A stretch of DNA of 64,000 bases from Siphonodentalium dalli (lineage: Eukaryota; Mollusca; Scaphopoda; Gadilida; Siphonodentaliidae): the NCBI GenBank assembly GCA_032622095.1, contig CP136067.1, forward strand, positions 135,163,990 through 135,227,989. Reading direction: 5' to 3'. The notes under the pieces were generated by a model. It searched no databases, was not told where the DNA came from, and saw only the letters and a list, made by a program, of their open reading frames with translations. A program made the translations under genes and the position numbers. Below, in pieces: positions 63,671-64,000 of this stretch. Each line of letters opens with the position of its first letter. The first letter of the stretch is position 1.

Positions 63671-64000
63671 ATCAAATCATGAAAAAATATAATGGTCTAA
63701 ACAGACAAGAGACTTTAAGTTAAATCACTAACGTGGCGGTAAGCTGAGTATTATAGCTACCTCCAGTCTTAGCCAGAGATGTTTATCTCGTTACGGCGCT
63801 CGTAATACCAAAGTCGTGGAAGATAAATTATCTACTGAAATGAATTATAACAGAATGTAACATTTCTTCGCGTGCCTCACGTGACCTTGGTGGTATATTG
63901 CACCATTCATGCTCTCACTCGCTCCCCCTGACTATACTGATGATGTCCTGAGCAGCTGTTGTGAACAATGGCGCAGCATTCAGGTTGAATGGAATAACAA
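63671..64000. other. Window end, no feature recognised
   Basis: Unique sequence with no gene or repeat seen. Confidence 0.4.

Overview
The window is nuclear DNA from a multicellular animal. It is A+T-rich, has large introns with GT/AG (and one GC/AG) junctions, and is dominated by eukaryotic mobile elements: Helitrons, hAT, TTAA-flanked foldback elements, TA-flanked palindromic MITEs, LINE and tRNA-derived SINE. The coding style and the abundance of short Helitrons with internal satellite arrays suggest a marine invertebrate, possibly a mollusc or other lophotrochozoan. That placement is an inference, not proven. I see no bacterial operons, rRNA or CRISPR.

One host gene is well supported. 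Ten exons on the + strand (5212-35653) encode the last 393 residues of a molybdenum hydroxylase of the xanthine dehydrogenase/aldehyde oxidase family. All ten exons are open and every exon-exon phase matches. The Gln and Glu of the molybdenum site are present and the frame ends in a stop at 35651-35653. The earlier exons (FeS, FAD and the first part of the Mo domain) lie upstream of the window.

Layout. 1-5211: intron with a dispersed repeat, two TTAA hairpin elements, and a 3.3 kb Helitron (1649-4957, minus) that sits inside a triplicated intron end. 5212-12641: exons 1 and 2, then an intron with foldback elements and a broken hAT transposon (8907-11949, 8-bp target duplication). 12642-19047: exon 3, then an intron with a second hAT-like element and a Helitron with a 122-bp array. 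19048-24907: exons 4-7, packed with MITEs that reach to within 15-40 bases of splice sites. 24865-25510: a minisatellite made of copies of the exon 7 end plus its 5' splice site. 27714-35653: exons 8-10 with nested Helitrons, a 1.3 kb foldback element and a 20-bp minisatellite of about 48 copies.

35654-64000 has no clearly supported host gene. There is one candidate signal-peptide exon (43859-43917). The rest is repeats: G-rich and trinucleotide arrays, two almost identical 400-bp TTAA elements whose arms are themselves hairpins (44014-44412 and 61330-61729), SINEs, a TC microsatellite, and two decayed LINE copies (about 52390-53788 and 56540-59176).

The main points of interest are the amplified 5' splice site after exon 7, the hairpin-within-inverted-repeat TTAA elements, and several insertions whose exact ends can be read because an empty site is present elsewhere in the window.
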